Shown: positions 26,901 to 37,837, counted from the first letter of the stretch. The stretch: DNA of 64,000 nt from Membranipora membranacea (GCA_914767715.1 OU612065.1:26104001-26168000), one strand, 5' to 3'. Notes: a model not told the origin generated them from the sequence alone. Numbers and translations are program-made.

Positions 26901-27115
26901 ACGCGACATATTCACCAGAGAGTGCCATGACTCCAGCTGATGTTCGACTGGAGCCTGATATAACAGGTTCTGAAACTAGATCAATTGTTCCCCATAATAC
27001 CTCTGGCTCTGCGTCCCACTTGAGATACTGCTGCCGAGGAAGACGAACTGCTGACGGTTGACCAGTCACAGTTGATTGGCTGTCTTCATAAAACGTATCT
27101 TTGCTTTTTGCCGCA
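5979..27115 (-). CDS. GRAMD1: GRAMD1/Aster-like ER sterol-transfer protein (GRAM, VASt, TM)
   Basis: ER-anchored protein of the Aster family, which moves cholesterol from plasma membrane to ER. Exons: 27115-26903, 22285-22217, 20894-20759, 19113-18898, 18415-18346, 17380-17274, 16517-16341, 15048-14914, 13555-13390, 10846-10685, 9174-9050, 8684-8489, 7817-7588, 7182-7028, 6766-6649 and 6113-5979; all phases agree (2,410 nt). A Ser/Pro-rich N-terminus precedes the GRAM domain (about residues 212-330: FHKLFKDIP, DYSCAMQKDLLVHGRLYVS, EKTARVIPNAIQI). Then come the linker QLWQWVHQLYGSQLGL, the VASt/ASTER domain (about 430-595, ending VHSKICYKKSVFALAK), a basic RPRKKKRYTRH patch and one TM helix (ALLIFLVMFNMLLFF). 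The 5' end is unsettled: the frame stays open to an ATG at 27153, but 27116 follows a plausible branch site and acceptor. An in-frame ATG at 26928 in good context could be the start if a UTR exon is spliced on. Confidence 0.9.
8202..8274. repeat. Two-copy ~37-bp tandem repeat
   Basis: Units at 8202-8239 and 8240-8274 share ATAACAGCA, GGAGTTTGG and ATGTCTGGCT. It is in a GRAMD1 intron. The motif CAGGGAGTTTGGGAC in the second unit matches the arm of the micro-palindromes at 49210 and 62122, but no inverted arm is present. Confidence 0.45.
11280..11312. repeat. Near-perfect 33-bp palindrome of the CACAGAGTAAGG family
   Basis: CACAGAGTAAGGATAA is followed at once by its complement TTATCCTTACTCTGTG. 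GTTGTC occurs in direct orientation close to each end. It lies in a GRAMD1 intron. Confidence 0.6.
15186..15241. mobile_element. Perfect 38-bp palindrome with exact 9-bp flanking repeat
   Basis: GCTGTGACC at 15186-15194 and 15233-15241 flanks a perfect 38-bp palindrome (15195-15232) whose arms read AATGAACTCCCTCTTCCTC. It is in a GRAMD1 intron. An exact 9-bp direct repeat around a palindrome is the signature of an insertion. Confidence 0.7.
18097..18152. mobile_element. 38-bp palindromic insert with exact 9-bp flanking repeat
   Basis: GGCTGTTAC at 18097-18105 and 18144-18152 flanks a 38-bp insert. The insert arms are GACTTAATAATAAA and TTTATTATTAAGTC around a 3-base centre. It lies in a GRAMD1 intron. 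Insert length and duplication length equal those at 15186, although the arm sequence differs. Confidence 0.65.
21010..21331. repeat. Two-copy ~160-bp tandem duplication
   Basis: Copies at about 21010-21169 and 21175-21331 share CTTTCATAACAAAAAC, GTCATTGACCTCCAT, GCAGCTTGCATTCTTCATAA and TATTGAAATTGTGAA, with small indels. It is in a GRAMD1 intron and no coding content was seen. Confidence 0.75.
22286..26902. other. Largest GRAMD1 intron, no gene recognised
   Basis: This 4.6-kb stretch between the first two recognised GRAMD1 exons has no exon I could support. It contains homopolymer runs (C tract near 22390, about 15 Gs near 26497-26511) and short tandem TGGCCAC motifs near 22987-23007. Two plus-strand open stretches (24417-24803 and 24823-25065) have no recognisable motif or splice context. 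Confidence 0.5.
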
Positions 27116-28940
27116 CTAAAATACACATTGATTGTTAGTTTACGGCATAACATTGTTTTTGAATGATAGTAATTATGTTGTCAAATGAAACAGCTATGGT
27201 TGGTCTAATCTTATCAGGAAAGCTAAGTCAGGGCACCATAAATCAGGTTTTGCATATACAATATGATGGTGGGAGGATGCTAAAATGGAGGGTTGGTCTT
27301 TGTCTCTCTAGCCCATAAAAGCAGCCAGTCGCAATGGTCCTCGGATTGGAGCTCTCTGCTTATCTTCTTTCTCCATGCATAAAATAAAAGATGGCAGGAA
27401 ACTAGGCCTAAGTGACAGGCTTAGTGTTTCAATCCTTATAGAAAAAGCTACTAGATTCATAGTCATTCTTTGACTTGCACCCACGTACTAAGACTAAATT
27501 CCAACAGAAACCATGCCAAGTAAATGCATGCATGCTTCAGGAGCTACTGCTTTGCTTTTATAAGAAACATCAGGCTAACCGCCCAAGCCGTTATATGTGA
27601 AAGAGTATGACACAAACCAATAGAGCAACACTAGACCATTACCATGTCACTCCAACATTTTGGTACTGGGTAGGCCCTAAAGCCAGTGCGAGTTAGGTTG
27701 CAGTGCGGAGTCCACTTCTGACCAAACAGGAGTTGCTCAAAAGACTATCTCTAGTCATCTATGGTAGGTAATGGGGTTGGGTATGGAGGATATGAAGAGA
27801 ATGATAATAGTACTTTGCCCCTTCTCGCCACCAGGTTGCATAGTATAGCGGTGTGGTAAGAATGTCAGACCATCCCAGAGAGTATATGATTAGATGCTCT
27901 TTCTTCCTTGACTCCATTTGACGGAACCATAGGTTTGATTCTCAAGTGTAGTATGTATAATGCTAGCCTGTCTTAACAAGCTTTGTTCGGTGGGGGGGGA
28001 ACAAACTTGTTCCCCCCCCCCCCCACCGAACAAAGCTTGTTAAGACAGGCTAGTATAATGCAAGCATTACTATCATAAAAACTACACTAAACCATGATTG
28101 TTTGGTGGATGTATTTATTGGAGTGGCTCTCAAATAGGATGGACATGGTGGTCATGGATGGATCCCGAATAATGAGCTGTAAGGCATTGGAGTGGACTGG
28201 TCTGGAGTGGGAGAATAATAAATAGATGACTCCTAGTTCTGCAAATAAAGCTGCTGCCAACCTGTCAGTCATTGCTTGCTCATGATGATCATGGCAAGTA
28301 CATAATAATAGTATGTCAGTAATTGTCCCTCAATTATCATAGTTGAGGGACTGCTACTTTCTTCTACTTCTAGTTAGTATCTCTGTCTACTCTATGTCTA
28401 TGAGTACTGACTGACTCCTGAGCAGCTAATAAATAAGAGAGTGCAAAAGGCTGCAACATATTTTAACTCAACTTACATTTTGACACACTCAGGAGTCTAA
28501 GTCACAGATCAGGGTGATGCTCTCCTCCACAGTTGATTCACAATTCAACTGCTGATGCCAATCTGTGATTCAAATTGGTAGGATTCTGTTACCAAACACC
28601 AAAATGGCCAACAAGAGAGGAAAATTGATCTGGTAAGTTAGAGGTAAAAACGTCACAAACAAGTCTCAAAAGAAATCATTCAAGCACAAAGATGTGTTTA
28701 TTTTCGACTATGTCTGCCACGCCTATCATGCAATACTTAGCCTATTTCATAGCAGGATGGGTGGGTAAAAAGCTACTCCGATCAAATTCTGTTATTAGAT
28801 CAACCAACTATTTGAAAGTGAAACCACCCTCACTGGAACAAAAAATGTGAAAAGCAATACGCTTGCAAGAAATTGTGTATTTTTAAGTTCTGATCTGAAA
28901 CACTGCACCAAGCAATGCAAAGGAAGACTTGTTCCATGTG
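27116..28940. other. Divergent intergenic region, probable shared promoter of GRAMD1 and SETD9
   Basis: It lies between the start regions of a minus-strand gene (GRAMD1) and a plus-strand gene (SETD9), so promoters for both should be here. A minus-strand sequence at about 28475 (caaaat followed by gtaagttgag) could be the donor of a GRAMD1 5' UTR exon. A plus-strand ATG at about 28603 followed by a donor-like gtaagt was considered for SETD9, but the exon at 28941 matches the family better. Also present is the foldback element at 27955-28061. Confidence 0.45.
27955..28061. mobile_element. 89-bp long-arm hairpin with exact 9-bp flanking repeat
   Basis: GTATAATGC (27955-27963 and 28053-28061) flanks a hairpin (27964-28052). 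Its ends read TAGCCTGTCTTAACAAGC and GCTTGTTAAGACAGGCTA, continuing inward through TTTGTTCGGTGGGGGG against CCCCCCACCGAACAAA. It sits upstream of GRAMD1 and SETD9. The opposed G8 and C13 tracts at the centre mean the exact sequence there may be uncertain. Confidence 0.7.
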
Positions 28941-31900
28941 ATGACCTGGAAATCATATCGACATCGGTTTATGCCATGGATTGTGTGTAACTGGAGGCAA
29001 AGGTATGGTGAAACAACAATATATATGACTCAAGTCAAGGACTCCTTGGACTGGTCTGGATGACTCAATTCATCTGTTGTGATCCAGGCCTAATCCAATG
29101 ATGAATAAAAAGGGGGCTCTTAGGGTTCAGTTGTCTCCTTTGGCAAAAAAAAAGATCCTCATTGATTGAATGATCAGATTTAAAAGAAAACAAAAATGTT
29201 TCTATGCAGATATTTGTTTGCAAATTATTGTGAATGCAGCAAGTCTTGAGTGACAATTAATATGTATACCTTGGTGCACATGTCTAAGACCAACCAACTC
29301 AAAATATACACATAAGGAAATTCAGCATAATTGTTCAATATTCCCTGTGGATTCTTGTACCAGTTTGCATATTGCCGGTTGACATATGTGTGATTTGTAA
29401 TCAAATGAATGATACGTAATGAGCACTTCTTCTGGCAATGGCATGTCAGCTATCTTGGACCAAATAATTATTTATGAGAATGGTTCATTACTCCATCCCT
29501 GTGTAGCTGTAGCTATGTTCTCGAAATTCAGCAATGTACTATCTGGGTCCCATCAGCAGCCAGAAATCGAGTTTACATTTGTACTATTTGCAGGGATACC
29601 AACTTCTATCACTTTTTATTTGACGTATTCAAACTCTCACAAAATTCTGCACAAAATCTAGTAAACCTGGTCATTTAAACACAGTGTGAGATATTTCATA
29701 AATGAGTGTATAATTATCTAATCATTAATGATTTACATGTACTAGGGTATCAGATATTAAGTTTGTTCCCTCTGTGGTGTCGGAGTGCTGTTGCAAAAGT
29801 TGGGTATTGAGGTGCGGCAGCTTGATACACAGCTGTTTAGGTATTCCTCCGAACTCACAGAAGGAACAAACTTGTTCTAGGTATACACTGTCTGTCATAC
29901 AGCATTTTGTAGTAACCAGTAATAACCAAAATAATTTAAGTTAGGTGTTTCTATTGTAGGCTGCCTCAGGTGCAAAATAAGGTGCTGGCAAAGGTCAGTT
30001 CTGCTGATGATGTGTTGGCAGTTGACTTGTTAAGATATGTCAAGAGCCTTCATAGCAAACTACACCAGCCAACACAGGACGAACCCTTTTTCTTAGTTCA
30101 CAACGGACACAGCTTCAAGGGTAACACAGAAGGTTGGAGTCAAGTTGGAAAGGACTGTGCGGAGGCACTGCTAGGATTCTCTTTGCAGCGGGCGCCAAGT
30201 ACCATTAGTGGAGCAGGCACAGGAGTGTTTGTACAAAAAGGTTATATCCCTGCAAATCATCTTGTTGCCATTTATCCAGGTGAGTAATAGAAATTTCTTT
30301 TATAATTTGTCATCTACCCTCATTAGCCATTGTGTTGGCCGATCAGAGCCAACACATTGGTCACCTTCACACTCCAATGTGATAAGTGTAAATCCGGACG
30401 TTTGCATTCACTTATGAACTCTGTTGGTATATATAAGACCTGTAAAAGTTCCCTTTCTTCATGCGATCATACCCCAAGTGCTACTCCAAGTTCACAAAGC
30501 ACAGTCTGAGAATATGTCTGAATCAATAGACTGTAAGGTTGTTGCATAGACTTGATAATAAACCTAGACATGACACTATACGAAGCATTAGCATTGAGGC
30601 ACTGAAGCAGTTAATTGTGGGCAACGTAATGTCATTGGAAGATGCGGAAGCAATGATGCTATCATTGATTTACTGTCCATTGGTTTGTTTTTAGATAAGG
30701 TTTGCCACCATCCCTCTAACATCATCCAGTTAAATGGCCTGCTACTCTTGAATGATTATATTCTTACACCTGATGTTGTAAGTCTAGTATACACCAAAAT
30801 GGTCGTGTTTTTCAGGATTGATATATGAGCCAGGGGAGCCAATTCTGCTTCAATCCATCAGAAATCAGTATGTATTTCGATGTCATGATGGCGTGCTCAT
30901 TGATGGAAACAATAAGGGATTGTCAAGGATTCTATTCCGGTATGTTGCAATTTTGGTCTAAAAAACAAGCAGCGTACTGCATAAGTCCTTACTTATGATC
31001 ACAGTCTTCAGTTTTGGCCTGCGCAAAAGATGCTGCAAGATCAGTGTGATGGTTTTGTGATGCAAGTTACAACTTCACATAAGATTGTATAAGTTCAGGC
31101 CCCCACAGCTCAAATGGGATTTTCCTGACGATGTCATGTGTGTCTTATTGCCAGGAATAATTTGACTCCAACGAATTTAAAGGATCATGCTCAGTTGGAG
31201 AAAGCAATATAGTGTATTTTATTTCAGGTCATGCGCAGGGAGAGAAATAAACTGCGGACACTTAATGACAGATATATCTTGGCTCAGTCAGTATCCCATC
31301 AACAATTTAGCCGTAGGACAGTATATAAACAACCGAAATCCAAGTAAGTTTATAGTTATTGAATTGAATTAGCAGCCTAAAGATGAGATGTGAAAATAAC
31401 CACTGATAATTCATTCCATAGCGCCAAAAATTGACTTCATGATAGCATGCAACTGTGATGCCTGTCATGGTGATTTGGTGAGGACTTCAGAATATGTAAG
31501 AATTGTCTGCTCATACATTGTGAGACCAGAACTCTCAAATCTATTTTGGCTGTCAGTTACAGATTTTAGTCTTGTTTTTGGTATTTAAATTCTGTTTCTT
31601 CTCTTTTGTCTCATTTAGCCAATGAAGCAAATGTGGAGTATCAAGAACTTGACTTAGATGCAAACTTTCCTGCCGAGTGTCTCAAGTTTATTCCTAATAT
31701 CCATTATAGCAGTTCTCATCTATTGGATATCGTGAGGTAAGTGGATAAATTGCTCAACACCAATCAATTACACAATTGAGAGTTTTTGATGCGACAGTTA
31801 CAATGTTGGACATACTAACTTAATCAGGCCCTGTCCCAGCTACATGATAACATTATTTGTTCAAGACCTAGGAGACTGGTGGTACTGAGGAGTTTGAGAG

Positions 31901-31953
31901 ACATCCATGCCGGAGAAGAATTATTCTCAACATACTTTACTGTGGTCAAGTGA
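28941..31953 (+). CDS. SETD9: SET domain-containing protein 9, complete, 273 aa
   Basis: SET-domain protein orthologous to animal SETD9, whose substrate is not established. Exons: 28941-29002, 29960-30279, 30816-30939, 31228-31343, 31619-31736 and 31872-31953; all phases agree (822 nt with TGA). The start exon reads MTWKSYRHRFMPWIVCN, matching the family's YKYRFVPWI-type N-terminus. The SET domain covers about residues 100-272. Its SAM-binding GxG is in GAGTGVFV (about 105-112), then YVFRCHDGVLIDGNNKG, AVGQYINN (about 199-206) and AGEELFSTYF near the C-terminus. As in other SETD9 proteins, the usual NHS of SET enzymes is NN plus a different residue, so methyltransferase activity should not be assumed. 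Length is close to the human protein. Confidence 0.9.
29760..29876. repeat. Inverted repeat with ~27-bp arms in SETD9 intron 1
   Basis: Left arm AGTTTGTTCCCTCTGTGG... pairs with right arm CACAGAAGGAACAAACTT (about 25 of 27 positions when extended through CGGAG). The spacer is about 60 bp. It ends about 80 bp before the exon 2 acceptor. No clear target duplication is visible. Confidence 0.5.
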
Positions 31954-32492
31954 GAACTGTTTCATATGCGTCTGCTGCAGCTGGAATTTATACTGCGGTT
32001 CTACAGAACATTGGGTTTGCTCTATGCAGTGCTATAAGGAGATCACAATCACAACTTCTGGACTCCTCCATTGCCATGCCTTGTCCTCCCAAGTCTCAAA
32101 CTGATGATTCGGTCACCATTGATGGATCTGTCAAACTGCTTCGGTAATCTGCCAGCTGTTTCGTCAAGTACACAAACGTCTTCCAGAAAGGGGTCCAAAT
32201 TGGAAGTATGATAACATTTTTCCAGCATTGTCATTTTGTAAGAAACATTATATTCATAATTTCCAACTTGGGTGCCATTACCATGTACCATGTATTGATA
32301 TAACTGTTGATGATACCCGTGAGTGAGAAGTGTGAATTGTGATAATCAATTGCAGAATGAGCTCGTAAAATAAGGCTGCCCTTAGGCATGGAAGTAAATC
32401 ACAGCCTTGTTTTACCTTTTTCATTTTGACCGTTGTTATATATACATACACATTAGTGTGTACTTATGATATTAAATTTGAGAGAAATACAA

Positions 32493-32498
32493 AATAAA
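32493..32498 (+). terminator. Candidate poly(A) signal for SETD9
   Basis: AATAAA about 540 nt after the SETD9 stop and only 27 nt before the LTV1 stop codon on the other strand. If used, the two transcripts end tail to tail with almost no gap or overlap. Confidence 0.4.
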
Positions 32499-32524
32499 CG
32501 AGAAAATGGGAGGCAAAAAAGAGG

Positions 32525-35500
32525 CTATATTAGTTTCTGCCCTCCTAAAGTGTTTGCTTGTGAAATTTGCTGCTTTTTCTGTGTTGCAGCTTCGTGCCTG
32601 AATGCTAACTTGGTATTCTTCTTTTCAACTCTTCGTTCCTGAGAAAAAAAGTGAATAAACGCATTAACTAATTTAATTCTAAAGAATATTCAGTGAGACC
32701 CGAGATCATAGATTTCTCAAAACCAGACATGTACACAACAACAAATTTTTAAACATCACGATCATTTTTAATAATTCATGATTACTCAACTGGACAATTA
32801 GGGAGATGTTGAGAAAATTCTTCCTCAGTATGATGCGATCAATTCCTACCTTTCTTTCCTCCTTGACCTGAGATTTCCTTACTTTCTTCTCTTCTGCAGT
32901 CTCTCCTTTCCGCCTGGCTGGAGCCCCCTTAATTATATCACCGTCATCTCCAGCCTGCTCTTTTTCTAACTCTTGTAATTGTTTTCTTGTCAGTCCTCTT
33001 GGCTGGATTGATTCTTTGGGAATCCCAAGTTTTTTTGTAAGTTCAATTCTTTTGGATTTTTTCCAAGGTTCCTCTATTACTTTAGGATGATTGTATAGGT
33101 TTGAATATGTACCTGAAAACAACAATGAAGACAAAATTTTCAGACATACAATAGATCAATGTTTCATGCTCTTTTTAAATAGGGAACAATCAGTCTGGAT
33201 TAGTGGGAACGAAAATGGACTGACATGGATTTCTGGTGCAGCTTCTCATCCGAATATTCGTCAGGCAAACATTTTCCTTGTGACTTTGCAGCCCTGCTTA
33301 TTGAATCATAATTTGCACCAAAATTGATTTACGTAACCTAATCATAACCATGATTTGCCACTTGAGTATACCAGGGAGTTTGTCCAAATCTCCCTGAGTA
33401 TACTGTGCGTACAAATCATTATTAGGAGTTATGTGTTCATTTTTGGTGGAGAGACAACTTCAATAATAATCATCAGAAAAGGTTGACAAAGTTTCCATCA
33501 GGTTTCCTCCCTCTCTGCTTCCACCATGAAGAACTCAGATAATAAGATCTCACCCCAACTATGCCCAGCCATTATTACAATGAATAAACTCACTGAGAAT
33601 GGATTCACAATCCCATTTATTAGTCTCTCCATCTACAACAATTTTGGTGAGTTCCTCGGGCTCATCATCTGAGCTCTCAACATCAGAGACGATCTCTATA
33701 GTATCCTTCTGATCTAGTGGCTCTAGTAATGTTCTGTATGAAATATAATTATATAACATAGAGTGCAGTTCACTTTATTCAAACCTCTGGGACCACAAAA
33801 ATTTGTCCTAATTAAGGAGAGTCTGAATTAAGTGACTTTAGAATGCGTTGAGATCTGGCTGAAGGGACCAATTTTCCTTGTCTGAATTAACAGGAGTTTT
33901 GAATTAACAAACTGCTTACACTGTACATATATATTTCATATATATTTACATATATATTTACATATATATTTACATATATATTTACATATATATTTACATA
34001 TATATATATTACACTGTATACACATATATGTTTATAAAACTATAACAAACAAGGTCAGATTACAGTCTATATAGTAGGAAATACTACTAATGCTAACATA
34101 AGTAAACTATAGGTAAACGTCCTGGTGTCAGATTTTTAATGTAAGATTCGTGTCTCAATAACTAACATTGGATCGCATTGTAGTCTTGGTGCTCCGGATG
34201 TTTGCAGTGTTACATCGAAAGTAAGAATCAATAATTATATCAAAACTTACTCTTTGACCTGCTGCTTTTTAAACTGTTCTAAAAGATATTCCATCATGGG
34301 TCCCGTGGTGCTCACTTTACCATCAATATCTTCATGGTCCAGAGCGCCAATCTCTTCTTCATCATATGTAGCAAACAACTAGAGTAAAAAAATCAGTCTG
34401 TTGGTTCATATAGACAAACATCTAACCTTACCCAGGAAAGTCACAACTGTCTTTACACTACTACGCCTTTTTTCCTTTCGGTTGTCTATTAATTTCTACT
34501 CACCAAAAACATATATGCTGCCAGTAAAGAGAAGATTATGGTTTAGGGATTCCCATTAGTATATAGGTTTGAAGGTTTACTCAACTTTTAAGATTTCCTC
34601 TGCAAAAATTCCAATCATTCAAGAAAATGTTTGATCGTCTAAACTTACCTGTTCAAATTTGTCATCAATCAGAGTGAGGCCTTCATTCCTCCTGATCACC
34701 GAACTAGACATGGAGTAATTGGTGAACCTTGTCTTATTATCGTCATCGGAGAAGCTTTGTAACGAGCCCACTTCATCATCATCTTCATCTCCGCTGAAGT
34801 TAGAGGACATGTCATCTTCATCTCTCTCCTCTGTGTGTGAGTGTAGCTTTGAGTGTGAGAATACCTTCGCATTTGAGCTACAAATGTAGGATAACAATAC
34901 TACATCCTCTGATCCACTGTTTTATCATAATTATCTATGTTGTCTAAAAAAATGATGACACAATAAATGTACTGTGTTTTTGGAAGAGGTGATGATTTAA
35001 CTGCTTATCTATACGCATTTTCAGCTGCTTTTTTGAGCTAGCAAATTTTAACACAAGAAAGATATGCACACCGCCATTACCTCCCTAATAAGCAAACTGA
35101 TTGAAATATCAAAACCTGACAATTTTACCACTGGAGCAACCTACTCAAAAGCTGTAGCACCGCCAATCATTTGGTCTTGTATCCATTGTTTTTGTCTGTC
35201 ACCGAGCTTGGTTGGTTCATCTTCCCAGTCTTCGTCTCCGCTCTCATTGGCTAATGCAACAAAGTCATCGTCAAAGTCTTCATCCATTGGCTCATCGTTG
35301 TCACTATCAAGAGCAGCGACTATTTCGGGATCCCAGTCAACTCTTGGCCCTATGTGAATAGAAAACAATGGTTAGCAACATACCAAATCAAGGTAAGTCT
35401 AATGAGTTAATTCATTGCTATCACCATATCTTACACTTCCCCTTCATTTCAGTGTTCACCAAAGAATTTTCAATTCATAATTATGATGTCTATGGCGTTA

Positions 35501-37466
35501 TCTGAGAGATGATCTTGTGTTGTATTGACACCTACCGGACACAGGAGCAGCCAATTCTAACATCCCGATTTCCTCTTCATGTCTTGATGGTAAAACTTCT
35601 TCAGGGAGTACAGCTTTTGACTGAAATATAAAAAAAATGTTGTTGATTACTTTTTACAGTGATACTGCATGAGATATGAAAGAGAAATGGTAGCCGTAGT
35701 GAGTCTTATGGTATCATAAAAAAAGCATTAGTGAGTATCATGTGAAAATACACAATCTATATTTTATCGTTCCAATGTTCTTTTGCAATACCGAGGACAT
35801 AAAACAGGTTCACAAACATAAAATGGTTGAGGCTGTATGCTGTTAAAATAAGACATTAATGTTGGAAAAAATGATTTGGGACGTTTTTGAGTCTTGCAGG
35901 TCTTGGGTCGGAAAATAGTGTTTAGACGAGAGGATGTTCTGTTATTGTTTCGTATTACTCTACTAAAAAGTGGATGCTCTGGATCACTCGCTGTCTTATT
36001 AAAATGTCTCTTGCTCAGATCAAAAATAAAATCAGATAAGGTTGGAAAACCTAAAAATAACAGTCTTTCTTCATAGCCATGGTCTGGAAAAATAGTTCTT
36101 GTAGCAGACCTTTGAACTCTTTCTAAAGAAGACTTATCACCATCTGACAAAAGTGAGAACCAAGCTGGTGATGCATAAGTTAAAATTGATCGTATGTTTG
36201 CCAAGTAAAAATTCTTTAACCCACTTTCATTCATGCCCAGCACTTTCAGTTGGTGTAAAAATGACAATCCAAAAAATCCAAGACTCCTCATCATATATTC
36301 GAAATCAGAGCTATCTAACAGAAGTTGAATGTGCGTGCACATCCGCCGTCACTGTAAGGATATGGCTACAGATCCCATCAGACAACCTCACATGCTAATA
36401 ATTAAATCCTCATATGCTCACATTATAATATCATACCTTGGCTGTAGAACCGACTCTGAACAATTCTTCAACATCTCTATCGGGCTCCATTTTGTTCGCA
36501 TCATCGACATCCCTGAGATGTTGTTCATAGTCATAATCATCATCATAATATATACCATGTGTAGTCAATCGTTCTTTTCTTTGTGCATCCTCCAGCTTAA
36601 ATATTTTAACAAATGAGATACCAGTTCAACTTTTAAATATGCAATAGACAATCTGTGAATTGACTGATCGTATATATAACATTGCAATATTCCATATGAA
36701 ATGGGGATATATTATAATATATTATAGTATGGTAGGGATGATGCTAAATCTATAATCTATCCACTTGATGAAAAAATCAGGTCAATCACAGGGAGAAATA
36801 TTTAATTTCAATTTTCTTTTTAAATACCTAGCATTGGATAAGTATGCCCAGTTGATTTTAAAATTGCCACTAATACAGTCACTACACAACTATCATATCT
36901 CACATGAAAATTAAAAAATGAGATGAATAAATATATTTGGTAGAAATGAAGCTCAACATACCTCGTCCCCAGTGACGAGCACCATCTTGGAGGCATCCTC
37001 GTCAGCTTGCAATGGATCTTTTTGACTTCTGTGGATAAGCTGGTAAGTGATCGCATTCTTCTTGTCTATAAACTTTTTTTTGTGTCGCGGCTAAAATATA
37101 TAAATTAGAATGCTACCTGCTGGCACAATCCCATTTAATGTATAGTTAACACATGTGTTGGGGAAAGGGAGAAAGAATATTCAACCAGAAAACAAGCTCA
37201 TACTGTACTATATACATCGATGGCCTCAGAGAGGAAATATGATCATGCCAGACGGACCAGCAACAAATCACTTACTGAGAACAATAATGGCCTCAACTAC
37301 AGTAGCCATGAATTCTCAGTTCAAATATTTGAAACATGCTTATATACTTATACACAACAGTCACCAAAGTCACAGAAGTCTACATACAATGGAAATCGCA
37401 GAATATAGGTTACTCATGTATATATCCTGAACAGGATTGATCGTGACTAGGTTGTGTACTCACCAT
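32525..37466 (-). CDS. LTV1: LTV1-type 40S ribosome biogenesis factor, complete, 484 aa
   Basis: LTV1 is an assembly factor that binds the pre-40S head and leaves late in small-subunit maturation. Exons: 37466-37464 (ATG only), 37090-36962, 36595-36437, 35620-35536, 35349-35145, 34877-34649, 34378-34251, 33733-33594, 33112-32850 and 32638-32525; phases agree (1,455 nt with TAG). Diagnostic segments are PRHKKKFIDKKNAITYQLIH at the N-terminus, GIYYDDDYDYEQHLRD, DEEEIGALDHEDIDG, and a basic C-terminus ERRVEKKNTKLAFRHE. Long acidic blocks (SGDEDDDEVGS, ESSDDEPEEL) are typical of the family, and length is close to human LTV1 (475 aa). The initiator Met is alone in its exon. Intron 3 holds an antisense-free retrotransposon fragment (35764-36342) and intron 8 a micro-palindrome (33365-33403). 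Confidence 0.92.
33365..33403. mobile_element. 25-bp micro-palindrome with 7-bp target duplication
   Basis: AGTATAC (33365-33371 and 33397-33403) flanks a 25-bp insert beginning CAGGGAGTTTG and ending CAAATCTCCCTG. It is in LTV1 intron 8. This is a diverged relative of the identical inserts at 49210 and 62122. Confidence 0.7.
33925..34012. repeat. 14-bp AT-rich minisatellite
   Basis: About five tandem units of TATATATTTACATA, with ragged TA-rich ends, in the LTV1 intron between exons 7 and 8. Confidence 0.8.
35764..36342 (-). pseudogene. Non-LTR retrotransposon fragment, C-terminal end of the RT protein
   Basis: A 192-codon open frame on the minus strand within LTV1 intron 3 (35621-36436). 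It contains FYLANIRSILTYASPAWFSL, SSLERVQRSATRTIF and FDLSKRHFNK, the layout of the region after the reverse transcriptase fingers and palm in jockey/CR1-type LINE proteins (ILTYASPAW; LERVQ..A.R.I). No catalytic FADD box is present, so the copy is 5'-truncated and cannot act alone. The frame ends RTLER and a stop at 35764. It differs from the LINE at 37849-40368 and so represents another family. It has the same orientation as LTV1. I could not define target-site duplications. Confidence 0.75.
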
Positions 37467-37837
37467 GACAACTTGTTATTTTTCTATGAGTTGACGACGA
37501 AGAGGTCAGTGAGGGCTGTTCAGCCTTTTGGTCTTAGATATTAAAATCTGCAAAACGAAATTAGCCAATTTCAATCATCCAAAGCAAATTATGACCTAGA
37601 GAGTAGAGTACCCACCGAGAAAGAAGTCCACTATGACCACTGTTTGCAGGGATAACAAAGTTACTTATCGGCCCCGCGGAACATTCCCTTTGGGCTTTGG
37701 CTTAGTCAGACATAATATCATTCATCGACACAACATGCTTGCAAACCCTAGCCCAGCTAGGCTTCCAAACCAGTCACATGGCCCGGGAAACATTAATTAC
37801 TTACTATATGTAGGAATACAGTAACAGTTGAATAGAC
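37467..37837. other. LTV1 5' flank
   Basis: Expected promoter and 5' UTR of LTV1 on the minus strand. No coding exon was recognised. It ends at a probable LINE insertion. Confidence 0.4.

Noticed and set aside
28603-28633. Start-like exon MANKRGKLIW with donor gtaagt, in phase with SETD9 exon 2
   Set aside because: The exon at 28941-29002 is also in phase and its YRHRFMPWI sequence matches the SETD9 N-terminus, so it is the better start; the upstream piece could be an alternative first exon.
31423-31500. Possible SETD9 exon with CNCDACHGD (Cys-rich)
   Set aside because: No donor gives the phase needed by exon 31619, and direct joining 31343-31619 matches SETD9; at most an alternative or poison exon.
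31950-32147. Open frame overlapping the SETD9 stop in another frame
   Set aside because: No ATG start at its beginning, and SETD9 proteins end where the TGA lies; this is 3' UTR.
33925-34012. Direct repeats that might suggest a CRISPR-like array
   Set aside because: The 14-bp AT-rich units are contiguous with no unique spacers; it is a minisatellite in a eukaryotic intron.
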